A stretch of DNA of 64,000 nt from Variovorax sp. 770b2 (GTDB lineage: Bacteria > Pseudomonadota > Gammaproteobacteria > Burkholderiales > Burkholderiaceae_C), in NCBI RefSeq assembly GCF_900115685.1, contig NZ_FOXJ01000001.1, positions 2,327,796-2,391,795 on the forward strand, read 5' to 3'. A model generated the notes under the pieces. The model had not been told where the DNA came from. It searched no databases and saw only the letters and a program-made list of their open reading frames with translations. Positions 52,306 to 62,544 of this stretch are shown here, piece after piece; position 1 is the stretch's first letter; each line of letters opens with the position of its first letter. The translations under genes and the position numbers were made by a program.

Positions 52306-52527
52306 GGCTGGCCTTTCTGGAAGGGCCAGAGTCTTGCGTGGATGCGGGCCGCGCATTGCAAACAATGGTCACATCTGCCGGCACACGCTGACAAAGCCGT
52401 CCAAACCGGGGATTTGTCATGGACAGCGCGCTTTGCGAGTCCTACAGCACCCACCGCCTCCCGCCGACATCGCCCGCCGCGCCTAAGCCCGATCCTTGAT
52501 TCATCCCAATCAACGAGGAGTCCTCGC

Positions 52528-52602
52528 GTGAATTCCATCATCTATATCGTCGGTCTGGTCGTGGTCGTTGTCGCCGTGCTGTCGTTCTTCGGCCTGCGCT
52601 GA
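52528..52602 (+). CDS. 24-residue single-span membrane peptide
   Basis: A GTG-started frame of 24 codons with a good GAGGAG ribosome site nine bases upstream. The peptide begins MNSIIYIVGLVVV and is almost wholly hydrophobic up to a short FFGLR end, so it should be one membrane helix. A strong GC stem-loop follows after 37 bases. I recall similar short peptides in other Burkholderiales genomes, but no function. It is too short to be called by usual gene finders. Confidence 0.65.
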   Translation: MNSIIYIVGLVVVVVAVLSFFGLR

Positions 52603-52639
52603 GAACGCACCGCGCTTTTCGATCCGACATCCCGTCGAG

Positions 52640-52663
52640 AACGGGGCCGCACGCGGCCCCGTT
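52640..52663 (+). terminator. Rho-independent-type terminator after the 24-residue peptide gene
   Basis: Stem AACGGGGCCG (52640-52649) and CGGCCCCGTT (52654-52663) with a CACG loop, extended by GAG/CTC on the outside. The T-run is only three bases. It follows the small gene and precedes the TTG-started DUF2868 gene by about 80 bases. Confidence 0.7.
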
Positions 52664-52743
52664 TCTCATGGGCGCTCGCAAGGCGCCGGGCATAATTCCG
52701 GCGCCCCGGCACTCCGCAGGGCCTGACAAGCGAAGGGACCCTG

Positions 52744-54144
52744 TTGATCAACACCGCGTTGCGCGAACCTGCCTTTCCGGATGCGGTGATCACCGAGGCG
52801 ATCCGATGGACCGAACAGGCCGGTCCGCTCGACGACGCGCAGGCCCTGCGCACCGCCGCCTCGCGTGCGAACGACGGCCATGGCCGCATCACCGAACGCG
52901 CCCTTCACCTCGGCGAGCGCCTCGGGCTTCAATCTGAAATGACACGCGCCCGCCAGTGGGCGCCCTGGGTTTTGCTCGCACTGGTGGCGCTGATCGTCAT
53001 GGCCGGGCTGGGCCTCGCGGGCAACGTGGTGGGCGGTGGCGAGCGCCACATCAACGTGATCGTCGCGCTCGTGAGCCTCCTGGGGCTGCATGCGCTCACG
53101 CTGCTGCTCTGGCTCATCGGCCTGTGGCTGCCGGCGGGATCGTTCGGCACGGCCTCGCTCGGCTGGATCTGGCTGTCGCTCACCGCGCGCGTGGCGGGCG
53201 GCAAGCGCGGCCAGGCGCCGTTGCTGGTGCGTGCGACCACCGGCTTGCTGACCCGCGCCCGGTTGCTGCCCTGGGCCTTCGGACTCGTGAGCCACGGCAT
53301 CTGGTCGCTGTCGTTCGCCGTGGTGCTGGCCGCGATGCTGTTCGCGCTGGCCTTTCGCAGCTACACGCTGAGCTGGGAGACGACGATCCTCGATCCGGCC
53401 TTCTTCGTGCACGCGGTGCAGGTGCTGGGCTGGGCGCCGGCGCAGCTGGGCTTTCCGGTGCCTGACGCAGCCACGGTTCTCTCGGCAGCCCCGGGCGCCG
53501 CGGGCCAGCGCACCTGGGCGATGTGGCTGACCGGCTGCATCGTGGTCTACGGATTGCTGCCACGCCTGGCATTGGTGCTGTTGAGCGCCGCCGTCTGGCG
53601 CGCCCGCCGCAAGGCGCTGCAGCCCGACTGGAGCGAGCCCTACTACCGCAAGCTGCTGACACGCTTCGCCGCGCTCGCGCCGGCCGCCATCGTCGATGCG
53701 GACCCGGGGCGCACCCGCGGCGCCACGCCCGCCCGGCTGGCGCCCTCCGAACTGCAGGACGCGCTCTTCATCATCGGCTTCGAACTGCCGCCGGACACGC
53801 CGTGGCCGCCCACCGGCATGCCCCCCGATGCCGCACAGGTGCTGCGCATCGACGGCAGCGCCCCCGCCCGCCGCACGCTGCTCGACCAGCTGGCGCAGGC
53901 CCGCCCGCGCGCCGTGCTGCTGGTGTGCCACGCCGCATCGAGCCCCGACCGCGGCACCGAACGGTTCCTGCGCGAAGTGCTCGCGCATTGCGGCGAATGC
54001 CGCGTCTGGCTGGCCGAGGCGGCCGGCGATGGCGCATCCACCCGCTGGATCGACTGGCTGCGCGATACGGGCCTCGAACGCATCGCCGCCAGCGACCGGC
54101 TCGACACCGCCTTGCAGGGACTGGTCTCCACATCGACGCCATGA
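52744..54144 (+). CDS. DUF2868-family membrane protein
   Basis: Protein of 466 residues. An N-terminal helical part is followed by four or so membrane segments (about 74-95, 103-130, 175-205 and 250-275: VLLALVALIVMAGLGLAGNVV is the first). The C-terminal soluble half holds the RAVLLVCHAASSPDRGTERF strand-loop, which looks like a P-loop-type or Rossmann-like fold without a clear Walker motif. The start is a TTG at 52744 with AAGGGA upstream. ATGA overlap with the next gene (DUF3482 GTPase) shows that the two are one functional unit, with this protein as the likely membrane partner. Confidence 0.85.
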   Translation: MINTALREPAFPDAVITEAIRWTEQAGPLDDAQALRTAASRANDGHGRITERALHLGERLGLQSEMTRARQWAPWVLLALVALIVMAGLGLAGNVVGGGERHINVIVALVSLLGLHALTLLLWLIGLWLPAGSFGTASLGWIWLSLTARVAGGKRGQAPLLVRATTGLLTRARLLPWAFGLVSHGIWSLSFAVVLAAMLFALAFRSYTLSWETTILDPAFFVHAVQVLGWAPAQLGFPVPDAATVLSAAPGAAGQRTWAMWLTGCIVVYGLLPRLALVLLSAAVWRARRKALQPDWSEPYYRKLLTRFAALAPAAIVDADPGRTRGATPARLAPSELQDALFIIGFELPPDTPWPPTGMPPDAAQVLRIDGSAPARRTLLDQLAQARPRAVLLVCHAASSPDRGTERFLREVLAHCGECRVWLAEAAGDGASTRWIDWLRDTGLERIAASDRLDTALQGLVSTSTP

Positions 54145-55550
54145 CGCAAGACGCCATCCGCATCGCCGTCGTCGGCCACACCAACGCGGGCAAGACCTCG
54201 CTCCTGCGCACGCTCACGCGGCGCGTCGACTTCGGCGAGGTCTCGCAGCGCCCCGGCACCACGCGCCATGTCGAATCGGCCGATCTCGACGTGAACGGCG
54301 AAGCCGCCGTGCGCTTCTTCGACACGCCGGGCCTGGAAGACGCGGTGGCGCTGCGCGAGCACCTGGCGGGCTTCGACACGCAGGCCACGCCGCCCGAGCG
54401 CATCCGCCACTTCCTTCAAGGGCCCGAAGCCCACGGCGTGTTCGAGCAGGAGGCCAAGGTGCTGCGCACCATGCTGGACATCGATGCGGCCTTTCTCGTC
54501 ATCGACGTGCGCGAGCCGGTGCTGCCGAAATTCCGCGACGAAATCGAGCTGCTCAATTCCTGCGCGCGTCCCGTGCTGCCGGTGCTGAACTTCGTGCGCG
54601 ATGCAGCCAGCCGCGAGCCCGCGTGGAAAGAACTGCTCTCGGCCTACGGCCTGCACGTGCAGGTGCGCTTCGATGCGGCTGCGCCTTTCGTCGGCGCCGA
54701 GCGCGACCTGTACGACGACCTTGCCACGCTGCTGCGTGAACGCCGCGACCAGCTGCGGGGCGTGGCCGATTTCCTGGACACCGAGGCCGCCGAGCGCCGC
54801 CGTGCCGCCTGCACGCGCATCGCCGGATTGCTGGTCGATGCAGCCGCGATCCGCCGCACCGTGTCGGCCACCGAATTCGCCGACGCCGCGCGGCGCGAAG
54901 CCCTCGTCTCGGCCCTTCGCAAGACCGTGTTCGACAAGGCCCAGCGCTGCACCGACGACCTGCTCGCGCTGTACGGCTTTCGCCAAGGCGATGCCGACGA
55001 GGCACCACTGCAGGCGATCGAAGGCCGCTGGACGCTCGATTTCTTCAGCCCCGAAGCGATGAAGGACGCGGGCCTGCGTCTGGGCAAGGGCGCCGTCATC
55101 GGCGCTGCCGTGGGCGTGGTGGCCGACCTCGCCGTGGCGGGCATTTCGCTCGGCGCGGGCGCGGCGCTGGGCGGTGCCATCGGCGGTGCGGTGTCGCAGG
55201 GCTGGGGGCCGCTGGGCCGCAAGCTGGCCAACAAGCTGCGCGACGTGCACGAGGTCACGGTCGAAGACGGCGTGCTCTTCACGCTGGTCGCCTGGCAGCT
55301 CAAGCTCACGCAGGCGCTGGAGCGGCGCGGCCATGCGGCGACGCAGCGCATCGCCGCCGAGACACCCCAGGACGGCGACGCGCCCACGCGCGCCGCGGCC
55401 GCTGCGGTGCGCGGCGCGCAGCCCGCGCGCAACCACCCCGAGTGGGAATCGACCGGCATCGCGACGCGCAGCTTCTGGCGCCCTTCGCCGCAGCGCGAAG
55501 CGCTGGTTGCCGACCTCGCGCGCGCCCTGCAACCCGCCTTCGAGGCCTGA
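54141..55550 (+). CDS. GTPase of the Era/Der-like class with DUF3482 domain
   Basis: Protein of 469 residues. The N-terminal G domain shows G1 GHTNAGKTS (residues 12-20), a switch-I Thr in RPGTTRH and G3 DTPG (61-64). The usual NKxD of G4 is replaced by NFVRD, so base selection may be altered. The C-terminal DUF3482 part has a long Gly/Ala-rich hydrophobic stretch (about 314-355) that could insert into or contact a membrane. It is co-translated with the DUF2868 protein. Role unknown; a membrane-linked GTPase switch is inferred. Confidence 0.88.
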   Translation: MTQDAIRIAVVGHTNAGKTSLLRTLTRRVDFGEVSQRPGTTRHVESADLDVNGEAAVRFFDTPGLEDAVALREHLAGFDTQATPPERIRHFLQGPEAHGVFEQEAKVLRTMLDIDAAFLVIDVREPVLPKFRDEIELLNSCARPVLPVLNFVRDAASREPAWKELLSAYGLHVQVRFDAAAPFVGAERDLYDDLATLLRERRDQLRGVADFLDTEAAERRRAACTRIAGLLVDAAAIRRTVSATEFADAARREALVSALRKTVFDKAQRCTDDLLALYGFRQGDADEAPLQAIEGRWTLDFFSPEAMKDAGLRLGKGAVIGAAVGVVADLAVAGISLGAGAALGGAIGGAVSQGWGPLGRKLANKLRDVHEVTVEDGVLFTLVAWQLKLTQALERRGHAATQRIAAETPQDGDAPTRAAAAAVRGAQPARNHPEWESTGIATRSFWRPSPQREALVADLARALQPAFEA

Positions 55551-55656
55551 CGCCCGGGCTTGGCTTGCAGCCGGCGTTGGCCGGCTCCTACGCGCCGGCC
55601 GCCGCAAGCGGTCCAGCGTTCCAAGCATGTTCACCGGCACATCGAAAGGAGACCTC

Positions 55657-56016
55657 ATGGCCGTCGAATGCAAGCTCCTGTCCACCCCGTTGATCGGGCG
55701 CATCTGGGAAGGCCGCACGCCGATTGCGCGGGCGGACGAGTACCTGCGCTACAGCGTCGAGCACGGCATCGCGGAGATCGCGAAGAAGCCCGACTGCCTC
55801 GGCGTGCAGTACTTCCGCAAGCTGAACGGCAACGTGGCGCAATTCCGCACCGTGTCGTTCTGGCGCTCGATCGACGAGATGCAGGCGATGCACGCCAGCC
55901 GCGGCGATCCGCTGCGCGTGGCGCCGCTGGCACGCGACCCCGAGTTCCTGCTGGAGCTGCCCGAGTTCGTGGACCTCGTGGAGGTGCACGTCAACGCGTT
56001 CGGCAGCAACCGCTGA
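55657..56016 (+). CDS. Small dimeric alpha/beta-barrel (ABM-like) protein
   Basis: Protein of 119 residues, no signal peptide. The pattern GVQYFRKLNGNVAQFRTVSFWRSIDEMQAMHAS resembles antibiotic-biosynthesis-monooxygenase-type dimeric ferredoxin-like barrels. The AAAGGAGAC ribosome site is strong. It is convergent with the PaoC-type gene, 6 bases away. Function unknown; family assignment is tentative. Confidence 0.65.
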   Translation: MAVECKLLSTPLIGRIWEGRTPIARADEYLRYSVEHGIAEIAKKPDCLGVQYFRKLNGNVAQFRTVSFWRSIDEMQAMHASRGDPLRVAPLARDPEFLLELPEFVDLVEVHVNAFGSNR

Positions 56017-56022
56017 AAAAGC

Positions 56023-58257
56023 TCAACTGTCCAGCAGGTCTTCGAGCATCAGCGGCAGCCGACGCAGCCGCTTGCCGGTTGCGTGGAACACCGCGTTCAC
56101 GATGGCCGGCGCCACGCCCACCATCGCGACTTCGCCCAGGCCCTTGACGCCCAGCGCGTTGAGCCGCAGGTCGGGCTTGCCGACGAAATCGACCTCGATG
56201 CGGCCGATGTCCGCCGCCACCGGCATCACGTACTCCGCGAGGTCGGCGTTCAGGAAGCCGCCGTAGCGCGGATCGACCTCGCTCACCTCGCGCAGCGCCG
56301 CGCCGATGCCCCAGACCACACCGCCCTCGACCTGGCTGCGCGCCGTGCGCGGGCTCGCCACGGCACCGCAGTCCGCCACGCTCACCACGCGCGGCACGCG
56401 GATGCGGCGCGTGGTCGGCTCGATGCGCACTTCGACGAAATGGGCGATGAAGCTGAAGCCGACGAAGTCCGGGTACACCGGCCCCGCCGCTGCCGGCAGC
56501 CCGCCGGTCAAGCGACCGAACACCTGCTCGGGCTGTCCTGGCGCGCGGCGGCGGCTCTCCGCCTCGGCAAACGGCCGGCCCGAGGCGCGCAGCAAGGCGA
56601 GCGCGGTCACGCCGCTTTCGCTGGCCGTGCTGCCCGCGTTCTTGCGCAGGTCTTCCATCAGCCGCTGCGCTGCCTCCAGCACCGGCGGCAGCGCCGTGGC
56701 CGTCCCCCATGAACCGGCCGTGAGGTGCTGCGGCGCGGCGCGCGTGTCGCCCAGCGCGACCTCGACGGCCGCCACCGGTGCACCGAGCGCGCGCGCCACC
56801 GTCACGGCAATCGCCGTGCGCATGCCCTGCCCCATCTCGTGCCCGCCGACCGCCACGCGCACCGTGCCGCTGGTGTTCAGCCGCACGGTCGCGATGGCCG
56901 GCGCGACGGCCGCCTTGTACGTGCCGATGGCCACGCCCCAGCCGACCAGGCTGCCGTCGGGCGCGCGCATCGAGCCCGGCGCCATCGTGCGGCGCGCCCA
57001 GCCGAAGGTCTCGCTGCCCTTGATGAGGCACTCGGCCACATGGCGCGAGGAGAACGGCTTGCCGGTGAGCGGATCGGCCGTGGCGTCGTTCGCGAGCCGG
57101 AAGGCCACCGGGTCGCGGCCGAGCGCATAGGCCATCTCGTCGATGGCGCTCTCGAAGGCGAAGGCCGCCGGGTGCTCGAACGGCGCGCGCATGTAGCCCG
57201 GCGTCTGCACGTCGGTGCGCACCAGCCGCTCGCGGCCCTGGTAGTTGCCGATGCCGTAGAGCCGCGACGTGATCTCGGTGCCGAACGAGGGGAACAGGTC
57301 GTGCCGCGAGGTCTGCTGGTCGATCTCGTGGACCGCCGCGACGAGCCGGCCGTCGCGGTCCGCGCCGAGCCGCACATGGTGCCGGCTCGCGGGGCGAAAG
57401 CTCGCGTTGTGGAAGAGCTGCGCGCGCGTCATCACCAGCTTCACCGGCCGCTGCAACGCACGCGCGGCGATTGCCACCAGGGCGGTGTGCGACTGCAGCG
57501 AGTTCTTCTGCCCGAAGCCACCGCCCAGCGTGGGCGACAGCACCTGCACCTTGGCGGGCTCGATGCCCAGCTGCCTGGCAAGGCCGTGGCGCACGCCCTC
57601 GGCGTTCTGCGTCGGCTCCCGGACGGTGAGCACGCCGTCCTCCCACTCGGCCACGGTCGCGATGATCTCCATCGGATTCTGGTGCTGCGCGGGCAGCGTG
57701 TAGCGCAGGTCCACCGTCACGGCCGCGCCCGCGAGCGCGCCTTCCGGATCGCCCACGCGCCGGTCGGCGAACATGGGCTGCGGCAGCACCGCCGTTTGCG
57801 CGAGCGGCTCGGCATCGGGGGCATCGAGGGTCGCGACGAACGGCGTCGCCTCATACGCGACCACCACCAGCGCGGCCGCCTCGCGCGCCGCTTCGAGCGT
57901 GTCGGCCACCACCACCGCGACGCTCTGGCCGCGGTAGGCGATCTGCGCCGAGCGCAGCGGGTAGAAGCTCTGGAAGCCGAAGCCGCCGCCCATCAGGAAG
58001 CCGCCCGTGTCGAAGCTGCCGACGTTCTCGTGCGTGAGCACCGTGCGCACGCCGCGCACGCGCTGCGCGGCCGAGGTGTCGATGCGCGTGATGCTGCCGC
58101 GCGCAATGCGCGAAGGCACCAGCGCGGCATGCAGCAGGCCCGGGCGCGCGTCGTCGGCCGCATAGCGCGTGACGCCGCGCACCTTGTCGTGCGCATCGAC
58201 GCGCTCAGCGCCTGCACGAGGGATGTTCTTCTTCGTCGTGATCGTGGGGTTTGCCAT
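56023..58257 (-). CDS. paoC: PaoC-type molybdopterin subunit of periplasmic aldehyde oxidoreductase
   Basis: Protein of 744 residues, xanthine dehydrogenase superfamily. Mo-site segments include GGGFGQKNSLQSH, MRAPFEHPAAFAFESAIDEMA and the catalytic Glu in VKGLGEVAMVGVAPAIVNA. Together with the FAD/4Fe-4S and 2Fe-2S genes upstream it matches PaoABC (YagTSR) of Escherichia coli, which oxidises aromatic and other aldehydes. Start at the ATG at 58257 with AGGAG upstream. No paoD-like chaperone gene follows. Substrate range inferred from the family. Confidence 0.9.
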   Translation of the reverse strand: MANPTITTKKNIPRAGAERVDAHDKVRGVTRYAADDARPGLLHAALVPSRIARGSITRIDTSAAQRVRGVRTVLTHENVGSFDTGGFLMGGGFGFQSFYPLRSAQIAYRGQSVAVVVADTLEAAREAAALVVVAYEATPFVATLDAPDAEPLAQTAVLPQPMFADRRVGDPEGALAGAAVTVDLRYTLPAQHQNPMEIIATVAEWEDGVLTVREPTQNAEGVRHGLARQLGIEPAKVQVLSPTLGGGFGQKNSLQSHTALVAIAARALQRPVKLVMTRAQLFHNASFRPASRHHVRLGADRDGRLVAAVHEIDQQTSRHDLFPSFGTEITSRLYGIGNYQGRERLVRTDVQTPGYMRAPFEHPAAFAFESAIDEMAYALGRDPVAFRLANDATADPLTGKPFSSRHVAECLIKGSETFGWARRTMAPGSMRAPDGSLVGWGVAIGTYKAAVAPAIATVRLNTSGTVRVAVGGHEMGQGMRTAIAVTVARALGAPVAAVEVALGDTRAAPQHLTAGSWGTATALPPVLEAAQRLMEDLRKNAGSTASESGVTALALLRASGRPFAEAESRRRAPGQPEQVFGRLTGGLPAAAGPVYPDFVGFSFIAHFVEVRIEPTTRRIRVPRVVSVADCGAVASPRTARSQVEGGVVWGIGAALREVSEVDPRYGGFLNADLAEYVMPVAADIGRIEVDFVGKPDLRLNALGVKGLGEVAMVGVAPAIVNAVFHATGKRLRRLPLMLEDLLDS

Positions 58258-58259
58258 CT

Positions 58260-59247
<988 letters not shown>

Positions 59248-59255
<8 letters not shown>

Positions 59256-59892
59256 GGCGTGCGCCCTCCATGCGGCGCATTTGCGGCGCGGCTTCGCGGA
59301 TCGCTTCGAGGATGCCAGCGTAGGCGCCGCATCGGCAGATGTTGCCGCTCATGTATTCGCGGATCTGCGCGTCGCTGGTGGCGTGGCCTTCGCGCACGCA
59401 GGCAATCGCCGCCATCACCTGGCCCGGCGTGCAGTAGCCGCATTGCAGCGCGTCGTGGTCGACGAAGGATTGCTGCATCGGATGCAGCGTGCCGTCGGGC
59501 GACTCGATGCCTTCGATGGTAGTGACGGCGCAGCCGTCGGTCTTCACTGCGAGCGTGAGGCACGAGGCCACGCGGCGGCCGTCGACGTGCACCGTGCAGG
59601 CGCCGCACTGGCCGTGGTCGCAACCCTTCTTGGCGCCGGTGAGGCCCAGTTGCTCCCGCAGCACGTCGAGCAGCGAGGCGCGCGGCTCCAGTGCCAGTTC
59701 GTATGGCTTGCCGTTGACGGTGACGCGGGTGGCCTGCGAGCCGGCGTGCGGGTTCGCAGGCGCTTCGGGCGTTGCGGCGACCGCGCCGCCGGCGGCGGCC
59801 ACGCCGGCGCCGGCCGCCGTGGTCATCATGAAGGTCCGTCGGCTGAGGGCGGGCTTGCCGTCCGCCGCGCGCAATGTCGGGGTGTCGTTCAT
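59248..59892 (-). CDS. paoA: PaoA-type 2Fe-2S subunit with Tat signal
   Basis: Protein of 214 residues. Twin-arginine signal (LSRRTFMMTTAAGAGVAAAGGAVA), then two [2Fe-2S] clusters: CDHGQCGAC with a Cys in VASCLTL, and CGYC with CRCG. This subunit carries the complex through the Tat system, in agreement with a periplasmic PaoABC enzyme. First gene of the paoABC operon; a DoxX gene lies 40 bases upstream on the same strand. Confidence 0.93.
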
Positions 59893-59931
59893 CGTGGGCT
59901 TTCTTCTGGGGAGGGAATCGGAGGGGGAACG

Positions 59932-60387
59932 TCAGAACTCGCGGCCGCGCCAGGCATCGACCGAGCCCGGGCCGCTGCCGCGCGCGGTGATGAAGAGCGC
60001 GACGAAGACCAGCATCAGCGGGTACTCGAAGCCGTGATCGATCCAGGGAAAAGTCGGCGCCAGCAGCCAGCTGATGACCAGCATCTGCACCGTCACCATC
60101 GGTGCGACCAGGCGCGTGAGAAAGCCCACCACGAGCATCAGCCCGCCCACGCCTTCGAGCAGCGCGATGAACCAGCCGACGAGCGGCGCGGCCGGCAGGT
60201 GCAGCACGTTGGCGATCAGGTTGACCGAGCCCGCCATCGGGTCGGCCATGCTGCCGTGGCTGCGGCCGAGCAGCTTGGGCACGCCGTGCGTCATGAGCAT
60301 GAGGCCGAAGGCGATGCGCAAGAGCAGGTAGCTCAAGGGCTCGAGCCGGTCGTAGAGGCCCTTGAGGCGCGGAAAGATCAGTGGCAT
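59932..60387 (-). CDS. DoxX-family membrane protein
   Basis: Protein of 151 residues with four membrane helices (LLLRIAFGLMLMTHGVPKLLG; VGWFIALLEGVGGLMLVVGFL; LVAPMVTVQMLVISWLLA; LMLVFVALFITARG). DoxX proteins are often encoded with oxidoreductases and thought to take part in electron transfer or redox balance. Here it is upstream of paoABC on the same strand, so it may link the aldehyde oxidoreductase to the membrane. Ribosome site GGAGCG. Confidence 0.88.
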   Translation of the reverse strand: MPLIFPRLKGLYDRLEPLSYLLLRIAFGLMLMTHGVPKLLGRSHGSMADPMAGSVNLIANVLHLPAAPLVGWFIALLEGVGGLMLVVGFLTRLVAPMVTVQMLVISWLLAPTFPWIDHGFEYPLMLVFVALFITARGSGPGSVDAWRGREF

Positions 60388-60421
60388 GCGTCGCTCCGTG
60401 GTGGTTCGGGGCGAGTCTCTC

Positions 60422-60440
60422 TATTCCTCACAGTTGAATA
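60422..60440. promoter_or_regulatory. Candidate LysR operator TATTC-N9-GAATA
   Basis: Perfect five-base arms in an A/T-rich stretch between the divergent doxX-paoABC operon and the LysR gene. Position supports an operator; the spacing is two bases longer than the classic T-N11-A form. Confidence 0.4.
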
Positions 60441-60505
60441 AAGACCAAAAACCTGCCAATACAATCCAACAGAACTCAACAATCAACACCGAGGACAGAC
60501 GCCCG

Positions 60506-61414
60506 ATGGACCGTTTCGATGCCATGCGGCTGTTCACCCGCATCGTCGAGCTGGGCAGCTTCGTGCAGGCTGCCACCGCACTCGACATTCCGCGCGCCAC
60601 CGCCACGCACGCCATCAAGGCGCTGGAAGCGCGGCTGCAGGTGCGGCTGCTCGAACGCACCACGCGGCAGGTGCGCACGACGGTCGACGGCCAGGCCTTC
60701 TACGAGCGCTGCCGCCATCTGCTGCGCGACCTGGAAGATGCGGAGTCCTCGCTCGCGCAACTGGCCGTGAACCCGCGCGGGCGGCTGCGCATCGACATCC
60801 ACGGCGCGCCCGCCAACGACCTGCTGCTGCCGCGCATCGGCGAATTCCATGCGCGCTATCCGCACATCGAACTGGCGATGGGCAGCGGCGACCGGCTGGT
60901 CGATCTCGTGCGCGAGGGCGTGGATTGCGTGGTGCGCGCCGGCGAGCCGCGCGATTCGTCGCTGGTCACGCGGCGGCTCGCGCTGGTGCCGCAGGTCACC
61001 TGCGCGAGCCCGGGTTATCTCGCGGCGCACGGCACGCCGCTGCAGCCGGCCGACCTCGCGCAGCACACGGGCGTCAATTTCTTCTCGGCCTCACGGCCCG
61101 ACGTGTTCCCCTACCTCTTCGAGGTCGACGGCAAGGTCGAGGAACACACGCTCAAGGGCTGGATCAGCGTCAACAGCGCCGACAGCTACAAGATCTGCGC
61201 CGAGCAGGGCTGCGGAATCATCCAGGTGCCGCGCTATGGCATCGAGCGGCAATTGCGCGAGGGCACGCTGGTGGAGATCCTCGCCCACGCGCCCTGCCCG
61301 CCGCTGCCGCATTCAGTGCTGTACCCGCACCACCGGCAGCTCTCGCCGCGGGTGCGGGTGTTCATCGACTGGGTGACGCAGGTGTACGTGGACCGCTTCG
61401 GGGCGCTCAGGTAG
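60506..61414 (+). CDS. LysR-family transcriptional regulator, divergent from doxX-paoABC
   Basis: Protein of 302 residues. Helix-turn-helix: FTRIVELGSFVQAATALDIPRATATHAIKALEARLQVRLLERTTRQ; effector domain after NPRGRLRIDIHG. Start at the ATG at 60506. Back-to-back position suggests that it controls the aldehyde oxidoreductase operon. It is convergent with the TRAP receptor gene, 4 bases away. Confidence 0.92.
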   Translation: MDRFDAMRLFTRIVELGSFVQAATALDIPRATATHAIKALEARLQVRLLERTTRQVRTTVDGQAFYERCRHLLRDLEDAESSLAQLAVNPRGRLRIDIHGAPANDLLLPRIGEFHARYPHIELAMGSGDRLVDLVREGVDCVVRAGEPRDSSLVTRRLALVPQVTCASPGYLAAHGTPLQPADLAQHTGVNFFSASRPDVFPYLFEVDGKVEEHTLKGWISVNSADSYKICAEQGCGIIQVPRYGIERQLREGTLVEILAHAPCPPLPHSVLYPHHRQLSPRVRVFIDWVTQVYVDRFGALR

Positions 61415-61418
61415 CGGA

Positions 61419-62420
61419 TCAGTTCGCGCCGCCGCCCAGCGCCTGCAGCTTCGCGTAGTCGCCCGGCCGCGCGCCGAACTGCTCGGGCGTCGAGCGCTTG
61501 GCGATGCGCTCGAGAAACGCCTGCCGGTTGACCGGCGAGACGGTCATGCCCTTGCTGCGCAGGAACTGCTCGTCTTCCAGCTCGCCGGCGATCACGCCCA
61601 CGTTGGTCCACTTGGCGGTTTCAACGAGCGTTTTCTCGACCATCGCCTGCTGCGCCGGCGTCAACTTCGCCCACGCGGCCTTGCCGATGACGATGCCCAG
61701 CGTGTCGTAGATGTGGCCGGTCAGCTGCACGTATTTCTGCACCTCGTAGAGGCGCTTGTCCTTCACCGTGCCTAAGGGGTTCTCTTGCGCTTCGACCTCA
61801 CCCTTCTTGAGCGAGCCGTAGAGGCTCATGAAGGGCAGCGTGATGGGCTTGGCGTCCAGCGCGGTGGCGAACAGCTGGTAGGCCGAGGCATCGGGCACGT
61901 ACAGGCGCAGGTCGCGGAAATCCTCGGGGCGCAGCAGCGGCTTGCTCGAGGTCACCTGCCGCGCGCCGTAGTACACCGAGGCGACCATGTGGTTGCCGCT
62001 CTTCTCGTCGTAGCCCTTCATCAGCTCCGCGAGCAGCGGGCTCGCGAGGTACTTGCGCATGTGGGCGAGGTCCTTGAAGGCGAAGGGATAGCTGCCCAGC
62101 CGCAGCGGCGGATAGCCCTCGGCCAGCGTGGCCTGCCCGACGTAGGCGATCTGCATGGAATCGTTGGCGAGCATCAGGGCGAAGTCGCCCTCCTGGCCCA
62201 GCTTGGACGAGGGCACCACCTCGATCTTGATCTTGCCTTCGGACTGCTCGCCGATCTTGCGTGCCGCCAGCTCCGCCTGCTGGTGAAAGATGCTGCCGGG
62301 CTCGAAGACGTGGCCCCATTTCAACTGCAGCACCTGCGCCTGGGCGGCCGCGCTCGCGGCAACGCCACCCAGTGCCATCAGCAGGACGCCCGCCCGGCGC
62401 CACGGCAAGAAGCATTTCAT
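61419..62420 (-). CDS. TRAP transporter solute receptor (DctP family), orphan
   Basis: Protein of 333 residues with signal peptide (GVLLMALGGVAASAAAQAQ) and DctP features: LKWGHVFEPGSIFHQQAELAARKI, MQIAYVGQATLAEGYPPL, the ligand-carboxylate Arg region LRLYVPDASAY and VEAQENPLGTVKDKRLYEVQKYV. TRAP receptors bind organic acids. The membrane subunits DctQ and DctM are not adjacent, so partners are elsewhere or the protein serves as a sensor. Ribosome site GGGAGAG. Confidence 0.92.
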   Translation of the reverse strand: MKCFLPWRRAGVLLMALGGVAASAAAQAQVLQLKWGHVFEPGSIFHQQAELAARKIGEQSEGKIKIEVVPSSKLGQEGDFALMLANDSMQIAYVGQATLAEGYPPLRLGSYPFAFKDLAHMRKYLASPLLAELMKGYDEKSGNHMVASVYYGARQVTSSKPLLRPEDFRDLRLYVPDASAYQLFATALDAKPITLPFMSLYGSLKKGEVEAQENPLGTVKDKRLYEVQKYVQLTGHIYDTLGIVIGKAAWAKLTPAQQAMVEKTLVETAKWTNVGVIAGELEDEQFLRSKGMTVSPVNRQAFLERIAKRSTPEQFGARPGDYAKLQALGGGAN

Positions 62421-62544
62421 GAACTCTCCCTCGGTTTGAGAAGGTCAACACAGTGCAAATTGCGCGCCAGAGCACAGGTCAGCCACCGGAAGAAGCCCGG
62501 CGAACGGATCGTAAGGATTTGAAACAAAGGTGGTAACCGGGGTT

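Noticed and set aside
52420..52500. A 26-codon ATG frame upstream of the 24-residue peptide gene
   Set aside because: No Shine-Dalgarno sequence and no coherent structure in the product.
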